Source: Mycolicibacterium mucogenicum DSM 44124
GTDB taxonomy: Bacteria; Actinomycetota; Actinomycetes; Mycobacteriales; Mycobacteriaceae
Direction: 5' to 3'
Assembly: GCF_005670685.2 (NCBI RefSeq)
Contig: NZ_CP062008.1
Coordinates: 4,960,001-5,024,000 of the forward strand
Length of the DNA: 64,000 nt
Part shown: in pieces, positions 49,410 through 58,229 of the stretch
How the letters are laid out: every line of letters starts with the position of its first letter
How positions within the stretch are numbered: position 1 is the stretch's first letter
Program-made: the position numbers and the translations under genes
Notes under the pieces: model-generated
The model's input: the letters and a program-made list of their open reading frames with translations, nothing else
Told to the model about the DNA's origin: nothing
Database searches by the model: none

Positions 49410-49694
49410 CTAGTGGGGAGCTGTGATGACGTTGCCCGGCAACGCGGTCTGCGGCCCCGGGGCCTTGACCGACGGGGAGAACGAGTTGCCACCCTTGGTG
49501 GGCCCGCCCTTCTCGCTCGGCGTCACCGGCGACGACGAGGCGGGTGCCGACGTCGTGGTGGTGGTGCTCGTGGTGGTGGTCGGCTCTTCCTTGGCCTTCT
49601 CGCCACAGGAAGACAGCAGGCCCATCGCGAGTCCGGCGGTCACGGCGAGGCCGGCCACCATCTTCTTGCGGGTCGAGTTCCGAACGGTGGTCAT
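49410..49694 (-). CDS. Small lipoprotein
   Basis: 94 aa from ATG at 49694, with AAAAGGAGAATC upstream. Signal RKKMVAGLAVTAGLAMGLLSSC with lipobox LSSC, so the mature protein starts at the Cys and is lipid-anchored. The rest is low complexity: a Thr run (EEPTTTTSTTTTTSAP), then KGGPTKGGNSFSPSVKAPGPQTALPGNV. No known domain. The stop is in the same frame as the following S53 gene. Likely the first gene of a lipoprotein, peptidase, membrane protein cassette. Confidence 0.82.
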   Translation of the reverse strand: MTTVRNSTRKKMVAGLAVTAGLAMGLLSSCGEKAKEEPTTTTSTTTTTSAPASSSPVTPSEKGGPTKGGNSFSPSVKAPGPQTALPGNVITAPH

Positions 49695-49896
49695 ACCGAT
49701 TCTCCTTTTGTCCATTCCGTTCGCCCCGACAGCCGTAGCTACGAAGAAACGGGCATCGCGATCGTAATGCCGATTCGCTATTCACAGCATACCGATCGGG
49801 CCATTTCATTGCTGGGACATCTGGCCCAACGCTGGGATTCCGTTACCGCTGGCAAATAATCGTTTCGCAAGCCGTTACACGGGGAACGAGGTCCTC

Positions 49897-50502
49897 GTGA
49901 ACACCGAACAACTCTTACGCCGTACTGCCGCCACCATCGGCATCGCTGCCGTCAGCAGCGCTGCCCTGATTGCCTGCTCAGAGGCCAAGGAGATCGGATC
50001 CAACGCTACGTCGGCCGCCAGCTCCGGAGCCAGCGCGGGATCGTCCGCAGCCAGTTCTGCGGCCAGTTCCGCCTCGAGCGCCGTGTCGTCGGCGATCGCC
50101 GGCTCGCCGACGACCACGAACGTGCCGGGCGTGGGCGAAGTCACCCTCGACGGCCCGATCGCCGAGGCCTATCAGAAAGCCGGCGGCGAAGCTGCCCTCG
50201 GCCAGCCGACCGCCCAGCCGCAGAAGGTCGGTGACGGGACGGTGCAGGCGTTCGCGAAGGGCACCATCTTCTCCTCGCCGACGACCGGGACCCACCTGGT
50301 GCAGGGCGAGATCCTCCGCGAGTACACCGAGAAGGGTGGCGCCGCCGGCGAGCTGGGGTTCCCCACGACAGACGAGAGCCAGACCGCGGGCGGCCCGGAC
50401 GCGCCCAAAGGTGGCTGGATCAGCGAGTTCCAGAAGGGCACCATCACTTGGCTGAACCAGGGTGACGGCACCTTCAAGGCCACCATCACGCCCAAGCAGT
50501 AG
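49897..50502 (+). CDS. LGFP-repeat lipoprotein
   Basis: 201 aa, GTG start with GAGG 5 bases upstream. Lipobox SAALIAC at about residue 27. A Ser/Ala coiled tract (SSGASAGSSAASSAAS) links to a C-terminal LGFP domain of about 110 residues with GPIAEAYQKAGGEAALGQPT and GEILREYTEKGGAAGELGFPTTDE, and a last unit with FQKGTITW. LGFP repeats occur on secreted corynebacterial and mycobacterial proteins that bind the cell wall (as in trehalose mycolyltransferase PS1). Here no enzyme domain is attached. It is convergent with the SRPBCC gene with zero gap between stops. Confidence 0.87.
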   Translation: MNTEQLLRRTAATIGIAAVSSAALIACSEAKEIGSNATSAASSGASAGSSAASSAASSASSAVSSAIAGSPTTTNVPGVGEVTLDGPIAEAYQKAGGEAALGQPTAQPQKVGDGTVQAFAKGTIFSSPTTGTHLVQGEILREYTEKGGAAGELGFPTTDESQTAGGPDAPKGGWISEFQKGTITWLNQGDGTFKATITPKQ

Positions 50503-50952
50503 TCACTGCTCCTCGGCCAGCGCGGCGAGCCGCGCCAATGACGCCTGCAGCCAGTCGGGCGACGTCTGCCGGGCGCGGTTGAGCCGCTTCTCGTCGGTCA
50601 GTGCGGTCCAGTCGTAGGTGTGGGTGACGCGGGTGTGCCCGTCGTCGATGGGCTCGAGCTCCCAGCGCCACAGGTGCCCCGGCTGCGGCAGTCCCGGTTC
50701 CGACGGCTTCCACGCGATGCGCCGGCCCTCGTCGAATTCGACGACGTGGTTCTCCCGGATGGCGCCGACCGTCAGGCCCATGACGAAAACGTCCCCCACG
50801 GCGCGGACGCGTTGGCCGGCGGCCGCCTCCGCCAGGTTGTCGTTGCCGTCCCAGCGCGGCTGCTGTGCGGGGTCGGCGATCAGCTCGAAGATCCGCGCCG
50901 CCGGGGCGGCGATGTCACGGCTGGCGCTGACGATCCGAATTTCGTTGTCCAC
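50503..50952 (-). CDS. SRPBCC/START-fold protein
   Basis: 149 aa. Helix-grip fold: N-terminal IVSASRDIAAPAARIFELIADPAQQPRWDG, a hydrophobic cavity, and a C-terminal long helix (RQTSPDWLQASLARLAALAE). The middle (HLWRWELEPIDDGHTRVTHTYDW) is typical of polyketide cyclase-like lipid or small-molecule binders. No catalytic residues stand out. ATG start. Stop codons of this and the LGFP gene abut directly. Confidence 0.85.
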   Translation of the reverse strand: MDNEIRIVSASRDIAAPAARIFELIADPAQQPRWDGNDNLAEAAAGQRVRAVGDVFVMGLTVGAIRENHVVEFDEGRRIAWKPSEPGLPQPGHLWRWELEPIDDGHTRVTHTYDWTALTDEKRLNRARQTSPDWLQASLARLAALAEEQ

Positions 50953-50992
50953 GAGTCGTATTCAACCCGACGGACCCGCTACGCGCGAGCGG

Positions 50993-52006
50993 TTACGTCG
51001 GCAGCCGCCGGTTGATCACCAGCGCGGAGATCACCGCACACGTCAGGGCGAACACGCCGAGGCGCAACCATGCGGTCCCACCGGGTCCGCGGATGATCTC
51101 GTAGCCGATCTGCTGCTGAATGGCGTCGTAGCTCTTGTTCAGGTCCTCGATCTTGGCGGCCGTGTACATCTGCCCACCGGAGAGCTCGGCGACCCGCTTC
51201 ATCGTGGTGTCGTTGACCGGGACGTTGACGCTCTGGTTGTCGACCTTGATCTTGCCGCCCTTGGTCCCGAACGCGATGGTCGAGATCGGGGTGTCCGACT
51301 CCTTGGCGGTCCGCGCCGCGGTGTAGGCGCCGTGCGGGCTGTCCGGGTTGCCCGGCCGGTTCTCCGCGCCGTCGGACAGCAACACGATGCGTTTCGGCGG
51401 CTTGTCGGTGTTACCACTGCCACCCAGCACGTCCGCCAGGGTCGAGATCGCGCGCAGGGCCGCGAAGATGCCGTCGCCCGTCGCGGTGCCGTCGTCGACG
51501 GTGAGGTGGTCCAGCGCGGTGATGGTCGCGTTGTGGTCGGGGGTGGGCGACACCAGCAGGTTGGTGTTGCCGGAGAACGTGACCAGACCCAGGTTCACCC
51601 CGGGCGTCAGCTTCTTCGCGAACTGCTTGGCGGCATCTTTCGCCGCGGCCAGCCGGCTCGGCGAGACATCGTCGGCCTCCATGGACCGCGACACGTCCAT
51701 CACCAGCATGATCACCGCGCGGTTGCGCGGGGTCTTGATCTCGTGGGTGGGCGCGGCCAGCGCGACGGTCAGGGACAGCAGCGCGGCCACCGAGAACACC
51801 ATCGGCAGGTGCCGCCAGCGGGTCGGCTGCAGCGGTACGACGTCGGTGCGCGGCTGGTCGCCGGCATAGCTCCGGAGCCGGGCGCTGCGGTTGCGCTGCG
51901 CCGCGAGATACGCGGCCACCAGCGCGATGGGCAGCAGTGCAGTCAGGAGCAACCAGGGGTGGGCGAAGCCCGACAATGACACCGATCCGATTCCCGGAAG
52001 ACTCAT
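50993..52006 (-). CDS. VWA-domain membrane protein with intact MIDAS (BatA-like, Rv1481-type)
   Basis: 337 aa from ATG at 52006 (MSLPGIGSV). Two N-terminal helices (about 13-35 and 65-82), a VWA domain (about 90-295) and a C-terminal helix (WLRLGVFALTCAVISALVINRR). MIDAS is complete: VIMLVMDVSRSMEADDVSPSR (DxSxS), then GTATGDGIFAAL and IVLLSDGAENRPGNPDSP. Relatives elsewhere in the genus usually follow a moxR gene; here it stands alone, 33 kb from the MoxR operon. It diverges from the Mrp operon across 192 bp. Confidence 0.9.
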   Translation of the reverse strand: MSLPGIGSVSLSGFAHPWLLLTALLPIALVAAYLAAQRNRSARLRSYAGDQPRTDVVPLQPTRWRHLPMVFSVAALLSLTVALAAPTHEIKTPRNRAVIMLVMDVSRSMEADDVSPSRLAAAKDAAKQFAKKLTPGVNLGLVTFSGNTNLLVSPTPDHNATITALDHLTVDDGTATGDGIFAALRAISTLADVLGGSGNTDKPPKRIVLLSDGAENRPGNPDSPHGAYTAARTAKESDTPISTIAFGTKGGKIKVDNQSVNVPVNDTTMKRVAELSGGQMYTAAKIEDLNKSYDAIQQQIGYEIIRGPGGTAWLRLGVFALTCAVISALVINRRLPT

Positions 52007-52198
52007 CGGCGCCCCGTCGCGTTCGTCACCATAAGTGAAAAGTGTAGGAGTCGGTGCATTGCGCACCCGGTGGCGGGGCTGTGGCCTGCGAGAACCGTCG
52101 GACCACCGCAGTCACAGCCGCCCCGTAAGCTGGCCGGACCCTCTCCCGTCGCTACGCTCGCCCCCAACGGACCGCCCCCCGACGCCTGCCGGAGGCCC

Positions 52199-55033
52199 AT
52201 GCTCACCGTTCTGTACGTACACGCGATCGCCACCGTGCTCGCTCCACTGTTGGTACGACGCTGGGGACGGCGGGCTTTTTATCCGCTGGCACTGGCGCCC
52301 GCGGGCTCACTGATCTGGCTGGCGTCGAACTGGCCCGGGACCGGCGAGCAGACGCTGCACATCGACTGGGTACCGCAGCTGTCCATGGACATCACGCTGC
52401 GGCTGGATTCCCTGGCGGCGATCATGTCGGTGCTGGTGCTGGGGGTCGGCACGCTGGTGCTCCTGTACTGCGCCGAGTACTTCCACCACGCCGACGGGCA
52501 CACCGAGAAGCGGCTGCCCAGCTTCGCCGCCGAACTGGTGGCGTTCTCGGGTGCCATGTTCGGGCTGGTCTGCAGCGACAACACACTGCTGCTGTATCTG
52601 TTCTGGGAGCTGACGACCGTCCTGTCGTTCCTGCTCGTCGGCCACTACGCCGAACGCGCCGCCAGCCGGCGCGCCGCCACCCAGGCCCTGCTGGTCACGA
52701 CCTTCGGCGGCCTGGCGATGCTGACCGGCATCATCATGCTGGGCACCCTCGCCGGCACCTACCGGTTGTCGGACCTCGTCGCCAACGCGCCGACGGGCAC
52801 CACCTCGTCCGTCGCCGTCGTGCTGGTGCTGATCGGCGCACTGTCCAAGTCGGCCATCGTGCCCATGCATTTCTGGCTGCCGGGCGCCATGGCGGCGCCG
52901 ACGCCCGTCAGCGCCTATCTGCACGCCGCGGCCATGGTGAAGGCCGGCGTGTATCTCATCGCCCGCATGACGCCCGGTTTCGCCGACCACCAGCCCTGGC
53001 GGCCGACAGTCGTCGCGCTGGGCCTGGCGACGCTGCTGCTGGCCGGTTGGCGCGCCGTGCGCGAGTACGACCTCAAGCTGATCCTGGCCTTCGGCACGGT
53101 GAGCCAGCTGGGTTTGATCACGGTGATGGTCGGGGCCGGCGGTGGCGATCTGATGCTGGCCGGCCTCGCCATGCTGTGCGCACATGCCATGTTCAAGGCC
53201 GCGCTGTTCATGGTGGTCGGGATCATCGATCACGCCACCGGCACCCGAGATATCCGGAAGCTGGCCTGGCTCGGCCACCGCAGCCCCGTGTTGTTGGCTA
53301 TCGCCGTCGCCGCGGCCGCCAGTATGGCCGGGCTGCCGCCGTTCCTGGGCTTCGTCGCGAAGGAAGCCGATTTCGAAACCCTCTGGCACAGCCCGACGTT
53401 GGGGGCTTCGGCGCCGTTCGTGCTGGCGACCGTTGCGTTCGGGTCGGTGTTCACCATGATCTACAGCCTGCGGTTCCTGTACGGGGCGTTCGCCCGCAAG
53501 GGCAAGGACGAGCCGACGGTTCGTGTCGCCGAGATGCACCGGCCCAGCGTCGGTTTCCTGGTGGCGCCGGGCATCCTGGCCGTCGTCGGCCTCGGGTTCG
53601 GGCTGCTGCCGAACGCACTCGACCACGCCATCGCCGACTACACCGCGACCATGCCGGGCAGCACCGGGTACCACCTGGCGCTGTGGCACGGCGTCAACAT
53701 GCCGCTGCTGCTGTCGGCCGTGATCGTCGCGGCCGGCTCGGCGGCGTTCGTCCTGCGGCACCGCCTCGAGCGAATCCGGGTGCCCTATCTACCGCTCGGC
53801 AACGCCGACCGGATTTACGACGCGGCCATCCGCGGCGCGGACCGCTTCGCCGTGCGGTTGACGGCGTTCACCCAGCGCGGCTCGATCCCCACGACCCAGG
53901 CGATGATCCTGTCCACCCTCGCCCTGCTGCCCATCGCGGTGCTGCTCCTGGGCCCGCGGGACCAGCCCGATCTGAAGTTGTGGAACTCGCCGCTGCAGGT
54001 GGTCGTCGGCCTCATCGTGCTGGCTGCGGCGATCAGCGCGACGGTGATGCGGAACCGGTTGGCGGCCGTGCTGGTCGTCGGTGTCACCGGTTACGGCTGC
54101 GGCACGCTCTACATCTTCTACGGGGCTCCGGACCTGGCGTTGACCCAATTCCTGGTCGAGACACTGACTTTGGTGGTCTTCCTGCTGGTGCTGCGTACCC
54201 TGCCCGCCGAATCCGACGCCATCCACATGAAGCGGCACCGGCTCCCGCGCGCCCTGCTGGCCACCGCGGTCGGGACGTCGGTGACGGCGCTGGCGGTCTA
54301 CGCCATGGCCGCCCGGCACACCCGGCCGCTGGCCGAGCTGCTGCCCGACGCGGCGTACTACCGCGGACACGGCGCCAACACCGTCAACGTGCTGCTCGTG
54401 GACATCCGGGCCTGGGACACCCTCGGCGAAATCTCGGTGCTGCTGGTCGCCGCGACGGGTGTGGCGTCAATGGTGTTCCGGCACAGGCGTTTCGGGTCGG
54501 CGCCGCGCGTGCCCAAGGATTTCCGGCCGACACCCGACATCACGTGGCTGCGGGGCAGCGACCTGCGCGATCCCCGGCACCGGTCCCTGGTGCTCGAAGT
54601 CGCGACCCGCATGATCTTCCCGCTCATCATGGTGCTGTCGGTGTACTTCTTCTTCGCCGGACACAACACGCCCGGCGGCGGTTTCGCCGGCGGGCTGACG
54701 GCCGGTCTGGCGCTGGTGCTGCGGTACCTGGCCGGCGGCCGTTACGAATTGGGCGAGACGCTGCCGCTGGACGCCGGGAAGATTCTGGGCGCCGGCCTGA
54801 CCCTGTCCGCCGGGACGGCGACGGCCTCGCTGCTGCTGGGTGCGCCCGTGCTGTCCAGCGCGGTGGTGAAATTCACGCTGCCCCTGCTGGGTTCGGTGAA
54901 GGTGGTGACGGCGCTGTTCTTCGACCTCGGCGTGTACCTCATCGTCGTGGGCCTGGTGCTGGACATCCTGCGCAGTCTCGGCGCGAAAGTCGACGAAGAG
55001 TTGTACGCACCACGTGAGGCGGCCGCCCGATGA
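52199..55033 (+). CDS. mrpA: Mrp-type Na+(Li+, K+)/H+ antiporter subunit A with fused MrpB domain
   Basis: 944 aa from ATG at 52199 with GGAGG just upstream; the long open frame to 52070 has no support. About 20 hydrophobic helices. The NuoL-like core holds ELTTVLSFLLVGHY, SKSAIVPMHFWLPGAMAAPTPVSAYLHAAAMVKAGVYL and LILAFGTVSQLG, all typical of proton channels. The last about 150 residues (MIFPLIMVLSVYFFFAGHNTPGGGFAGGLTAGLAL) are an MrpB domain fused in frame, as usual in actinobacteria. It pairs with MrpC by a 4-bp overlap. Confidence 0.95.
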   Translation: MLTVLYVHAIATVLAPLLVRRWGRRAFYPLALAPAGSLIWLASNWPGTGEQTLHIDWVPQLSMDITLRLDSLAAIMSVLVLGVGTLVLLYCAEYFHHADGHTEKRLPSFAAELVAFSGAMFGLVCSDNTLLLYLFWELTTVLSFLLVGHYAERAASRRAATQALLVTTFGGLAMLTGIIMLGTLAGTYRLSDLVANAPTGTTSSVAVVLVLIGALSKSAIVPMHFWLPGAMAAPTPVSAYLHAAAMVKAGVYLIARMTPGFADHQPWRPTVVALGLATLLLAGWRAVREYDLKLILAFGTVSQLGLITVMVGAGGGDLMLAGLAMLCAHAMFKAALFMVVGIIDHATGTRDIRKLAWLGHRSPVLLAIAVAAAASMAGLPPFLGFVAKEADFETLWHSPTLGASAPFVLATVAFGSVFTMIYSLRFLYGAFARKGKDEPTVRVAEMHRPSVGFLVAPGILAVVGLGFGLLPNALDHAIADYTATMPGSTGYHLALWHGVNMPLLLSAVIVAAGSAAFVLRHRLERIRVPYLPLGNADRIYDAAIRGADRFAVRLTAFTQRGSIPTTQAMILSTLALLPIAVLLLGPRDQPDLKLWNSPLQVVVGLIVLAAAISATVMRNRLAAVLVVGVTGYGCGTLYIFYGAPDLALTQFLVETLTLVVFLLVLRTLPAESDAIHMKRHRLPRALLATAVGTSVTALAVYAMAARHTRPLAELLPDAAYYRGHGANTVNVLLVDIRAWDTLGEISVLLVAATGVASMVFRHRRFGSAPRVPKDFRPTPDITWLRGSDLRDPRHRSLVLEVATRMIFPLIMVLSVYFFFAGHNTPGGGFAGGLTAGLALVLRYLAGGRYELGETLPLDAGKILGAGLTLSAGTATASLLLGAPVLSSAVVKFTLPLLGSVKVVTALFFDLGVYLIVVGLVLDILRSLGAKVDEELYAPREAAAR

Positions 55034-55503
55034 CGACCTATCTCGTACCGCTCGTGCTCATCGGCGGTCTCACCGGCACCGGGGTGTACCTGCTGCTGGA
55101 GCGCAACCTGACCCGAATGCTGTTGGGCCTGTTGCTGATCGGCAACGCGGTGAACCTGCTGATCCTGGTGATGGGTGGCGACTCCGGTAATCCGCCGGTG
55201 CGCGGCCGCACCAGCCACGGCCAGACGGGGATCGCCGATCCGCTGGCGCAGGGCATGGTCCTGACCTCCATCGTCATCACGATGGGTGTCGCCGCGTTCG
55301 TGCTGGCGCTGATCTACCGGGCCTACCGCCTGACCACGGTCGAGGAGGTGGGCAACGACCCCGAGGACAGCCGCCTGGTGCAGCTGTCGTCCACCGACGC
55401 CCCGGCGGTCGAGGAGGACCGGAGCGAGCCGGCCGTCGTCACCGACGCCGACGCCCCCGCCGAACTCGACGCGCTGCCCGCCGACCCGGTGGAGCAGGCG
55501 TGA
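55030..55503 (+). CDS. mrpC: Mrp antiporter subunit C
   Basis: 157 aa; NuoK-like protein with three helices (VPLVLIGGLTGTGVYLLL, MLLGLLLIGNAVNLLILVMGG, GMVLTSIVITMGVAAFVLALIY). The conserved GNAVNL and DPLAQGMVLTSIVI motifs mark MrpC. A C-terminal acidic tail of about 45 residues (DAPAVEEDRSEPAVVTDADAPAEL) is longer than in most species. Overlaps mrpA and mrpD by 4 bp. Confidence 0.95.
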   Translation: MTTYLVPLVLIGGLTGTGVYLLLERNLTRMLLGLLLIGNAVNLLILVMGGDSGNPPVRGRTSHGQTGIADPLAQGMVLTSIVITMGVAAFVLALIYRAYRLTTVEEVGNDPEDSRLVQLSSTDAPAVEEDRSEPAVVTDADAPAELDALPADPVEQA

Positions 55504-57092
55504 CGACGGGTGCGGTGCTGGCGCCGCTGCCCGCCCTGATCCCGATCCTCGGTGCCGCCGCGACGTTGTTCGCGGGTCGCCGGCCGCGGCTGCAGCAGAT
55601 CATCGCGCTCGTGGCGCTCGCCGCGATGACGGCGGTCTGCGCGGCGCTGGTCTACGTCGTCGACCACAGCGGTACCGTCGCCGTCCACGTCGGCGGCTGG
55701 GGCCAGACCGAACCCGGGATGGGACCACTCGGCATTGTCCTTGTGGTGGACCGGCTTTCGGCCCTCATGCTCGTGGTGTCCGCGATCGTGCTGCTGGCGG
55801 TCGTCTGGTACGCCATCGGGCAGGGGATCCGCGACGGCGGTGACGAACAGCCGGTGTCGATCTTCCTGCCGACCTACCTGGTGCTGTCGGCGGGTGTGTG
55901 CATCGCGTTCCTCGCGGGCGATCTGTTCAACCTGTTCGTCGGCTTCGAGGTGCTGCTGGCCGCGAGCTTCGTGCTGCTGACGGTCGGCGCCAGCGAGGAG
56001 CGGGTCCGCGCCGGCATCGGCTACGTCATGGTGTCGATGGTGTCGTCGGTGATCTTCCTGATCGGCATCGCCTTGATCTACGCGGCCACCGGCACCCTGA
56101 ACCTGGCCGAGCTGGCGAACCGGCTCGACGGCATCACGCCGGGCACCCGCGCGGCGCTGTTCGCGGTGCTGCTGGTGGCGTTCGGCATCAAGGCGGCGGT
56201 GTTCCCGCTGTCGGCGTGGCTGCCCGACTCCTACCCCACCGCACCGGCACCGGTCACCGCCGTGTTCGCCGGCCTGCTCACCAAAGTCGGTGTGTACGCG
56301 ATCATCCGGGCCCACACCCTGCTGTTCCCGGGCGGCGCACTGGACGGCGTGCTCATGGTCGCGGCACTGCTGACCATGCTGATCGGCATCTTCGGCGCCA
56401 TGGCCCAGAGCGACATCAAGCGGCTGCTGTCCTTCACCCTCGTCAGCCATATCGGTTACCTGGTGTTCGGCATCGCGGTGTCCAACCGGATCGGCATGGC
56501 CGGCGCCATCTACTACGTGGCCCACCACATCGTCGTGCAGACCACGCTCTTCCTCGTGGTGGGTCTGATCGAGCGGCAGGCCGGCGCCTCGACGCTGCAG
56601 CGCCTCGGCGGACTCGCGGCGGCCAGCCCGCTGCTGGCGTTCGTGTTCATCATCCCGGCCCTGAATCTCGGTGGCATTCCGCCGTTCTCGGGGTTCATCG
56701 GCAAGGTGGCGTTGCTGCAGGCGGGAGCGACGAGCGCGTCGGTCCTCGCGTGGGCACTGGTCGCCGGTTCGGTCGTCACCAGCCTGCTGACGCTGTACGT
56801 GATGGCGCGGGTGTGGACGCTCGCGTTCTGGCGCGCCCGCGCCGACGCACCGGAGGGCATGCTGTCCACGGCAGCCCCGGCCGGCCTGTTGGAACCGGTG
56901 GCGAACGTGGCGGTCGACGACCGGCCGGACGTCGGCCGGATGCCTGTCAGCATGCTGGCGCCGACCGCGGTGCTCATCGCGGTGGGGCTCGCCCTGACGG
57001 TGTTCGCGGGGCCCATCTTCGGGTTCGCGGAGCGCGCCGCCGACCAGGTCACCGACCGTGGCCAGTACATCTCGGTGGTGTTGACGCCATGA
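55500..57092 (+). CDS. mrpD: Mrp antiporter subunit D
   Basis: 530 aa, GTG start, about 14 helices. NuoN-like core with the conserved charged residues in helices: FVGFEVLLAASFVLLTVGASEER, LVAFGIKAAVFPLSAWLPDSYPTAPAPVTAVFAGLLTKVGVYAI and AQSDIKRLLSFTLVSHIGYL. All channel motifs are visible. Overlaps mrpC and mrpE. Confidence 0.96.
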   Translation: MTTGAVLAPLPALIPILGAAATLFAGRRPRLQQIIALVALAAMTAVCAALVYVVDHSGTVAVHVGGWGQTEPGMGPLGIVLVVDRLSALMLVVSAIVLLAVVWYAIGQGIRDGGDEQPVSIFLPTYLVLSAGVCIAFLAGDLFNLFVGFEVLLAASFVLLTVGASEERVRAGIGYVMVSMVSSVIFLIGIALIYAATGTLNLAELANRLDGITPGTRAALFAVLLVAFGIKAAVFPLSAWLPDSYPTAPAPVTAVFAGLLTKVGVYAIIRAHTLLFPGGALDGVLMVAALLTMLIGIFGAMAQSDIKRLLSFTLVSHIGYLVFGIAVSNRIGMAGAIYYVAHHIVVQTTLFLVVGLIERQAGASTLQRLGGLAAASPLLAFVFIIPALNLGGIPPFSGFIGKVALLQAGATSASVLAWALVAGSVVTSLLTLYVMARVWTLAFWRARADAPEGMLSTAAPAGLLEPVANVAVDDRPDVGRMPVSMLAPTAVLIAVGLALTVFAGPIFGFAERAADQVTDRGQYISVVLTP

Positions 57093-57619
57093 GGCAGTGG
57101 TTACCGCGCGTGGGCATCCTGGTCTGGCTGATGGCCGTGTGGATTCTGTTGTGGGGCAACATCTCCGCCGCCAACATCCTCGGCGGGCTCGCCGTCGGCC
57201 TGCTGATCACGGTGCTGCTGCCGTTGCCGCAGGTGCCGGTGGCGGGCCGGCTGCATCCGCTGTCGCTGGCGTGGCTGGTGCTCAAGGTCGCCTACTACCT
57301 GGTGCTGTCCTCGGTACAGGTCGCGTGGCTGGCGATCAGGCCCGGTCCCCCGCCACTGACCGCGGTGCTGCGGGCCCGGCTCGCCCTCAAGTCGGATCTC
57401 GTGCTCGCGATGGCGGTCAACGTCATCAATCTCATCCCCGGGTCGATCGTGCTGGAGATCGATCAGGCCCGCCGGATGATCTACGTCCACGTGCTCGACG
57501 TGGGGTCCGAACGTGCGGTGCAGCAGTTCTACCGCCAGATCGCGGAGGTGGAGCGGCTGATGATCGCCTCGTTCGAACGTGAATCCCATTGGCAGCCGGT
57601 GGAAGTGGACCCCGCATGA
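57089..57619 (+). CDS. mrpE: Mrp antiporter subunit E
   Basis: 176 aa from ATG at 57089; the frame stays open upstream inside mrpD. Two or three N-terminal helices (LVWLMAVWILLWGNISAANILGGLAVGLLI), then a cytoplasmic domain with LALKSDLVLAMAVNVINLIPGSIVLEID and YVHVLDVG. Ends in an amphipathic helix. It is required for assembly of the complex. Overlaps mrpD and mrpF. Confidence 0.93.
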   Translation: MRQWLPRVGILVWLMAVWILLWGNISAANILGGLAVGLLITVLLPLPQVPVAGRLHPLSLAWLVLKVAYYLVLSSVQVAWLAIRPGPPPLTAVLRARLALKSDLVLAMAVNVINLIPGSIVLEIDQARRMIYVHVLDVGSERAVQQFYRQIAEVERLMIASFERESHWQPVEVDPA

Positions 57620-57897
57620 ACACCATCTGGATCATCGCCGCCGTGATGCTGGTCGCGGCCGCGGCCATCACGGTGTTCCGGCTGCTGGCCGGTCCCGGCA
57701 CCCTGGACCGGCTGGTCGCGCTGGACACGTTCGTCGCCGTCACCATGTGCGGCATCGGCACGTGGGCGGCGTACAGCCTCGACACCACGGCGACCTACAG
57801 CTTGACGGCGCTGGCGCTGATCACGTTCGTCGGCTCGGTCAGCGTGGCCCGGTTCCGCGTCCGCGATACCGATACCGAAGCCGAGCCGCCACGATGA
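57616..57897 (+). CDS. mrpF: Mrp antiporter subunit F
   Basis: 93 aa from ATG at 57616. Three helices (IIAAVMLVAAAAITVFRLLAG, LVALDTFVAVTMCGIGTWAAY, SLTALALITFVGSVSVARF). RLLAGPGTLDRLVALDT is the family hallmark. It overlaps mrpE and mrpG by 4 bp. Confidence 0.93.
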   Translation: MNTIWIIAAVMLVAAAAITVFRLLAGPGTLDRLVALDTFVAVTMCGIGTWAAYSLDTTATYSLTALALITFVGSVSVARFRVRDTDTEAEPPR

Positions 57898-58229
57898 ACA
57901 TCTTCGATGCTGTCGCAGGTGCTTTGGTGCTCTTCGGTTCGGCACTCGCGCTGACCGCCGCCATCGGTGTCGTTCGCTTCCCCGACACCTTGACGCGGAT
58001 GCACTCGGCCTCCAAACCCCAGGTGCTCGGACTGCTGCTGGTGCTGATCGGCGCCGCGCTGCGGCTGCGCGGGCAGGCCGACGTCGGCATGCTGATCCTG
58101 GCCGGGCTGTTCACCCTGATCACCGCGCCGGTGGTGGCCAACCGCGTGGGCCAGCTGGCTTATCGTGAGCAGAGTTTCCGCGACGACCTGCTGATCCGCG
58201 ACGAATTGGACGACTATGGCGCGAACTGA
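57894..58229 (+). CDS. mrpG: Mrp antiporter subunit G
   Basis: 111 aa. Three helices; motif GVVRFPDTLTRMHSASKPQVLGLLLVLIG is typical of MrpG. C-terminus is polar (YREQSFRDDLLIRDELDDYGAN). It completes the A(B)-C-D-E-F-G order and overlaps the methyltransferase gene by 14 bp. Confidence 0.94.
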   Translation: MNIFDAVAGALVLFGSALALTAAIGVVRFPDTLTRMHSASKPQVLGLLLVLIGAALRLRGQADVGMLILAGLFTLITAPVVANRVGQLAYREQSFRDDLLIRDELDDYGAN

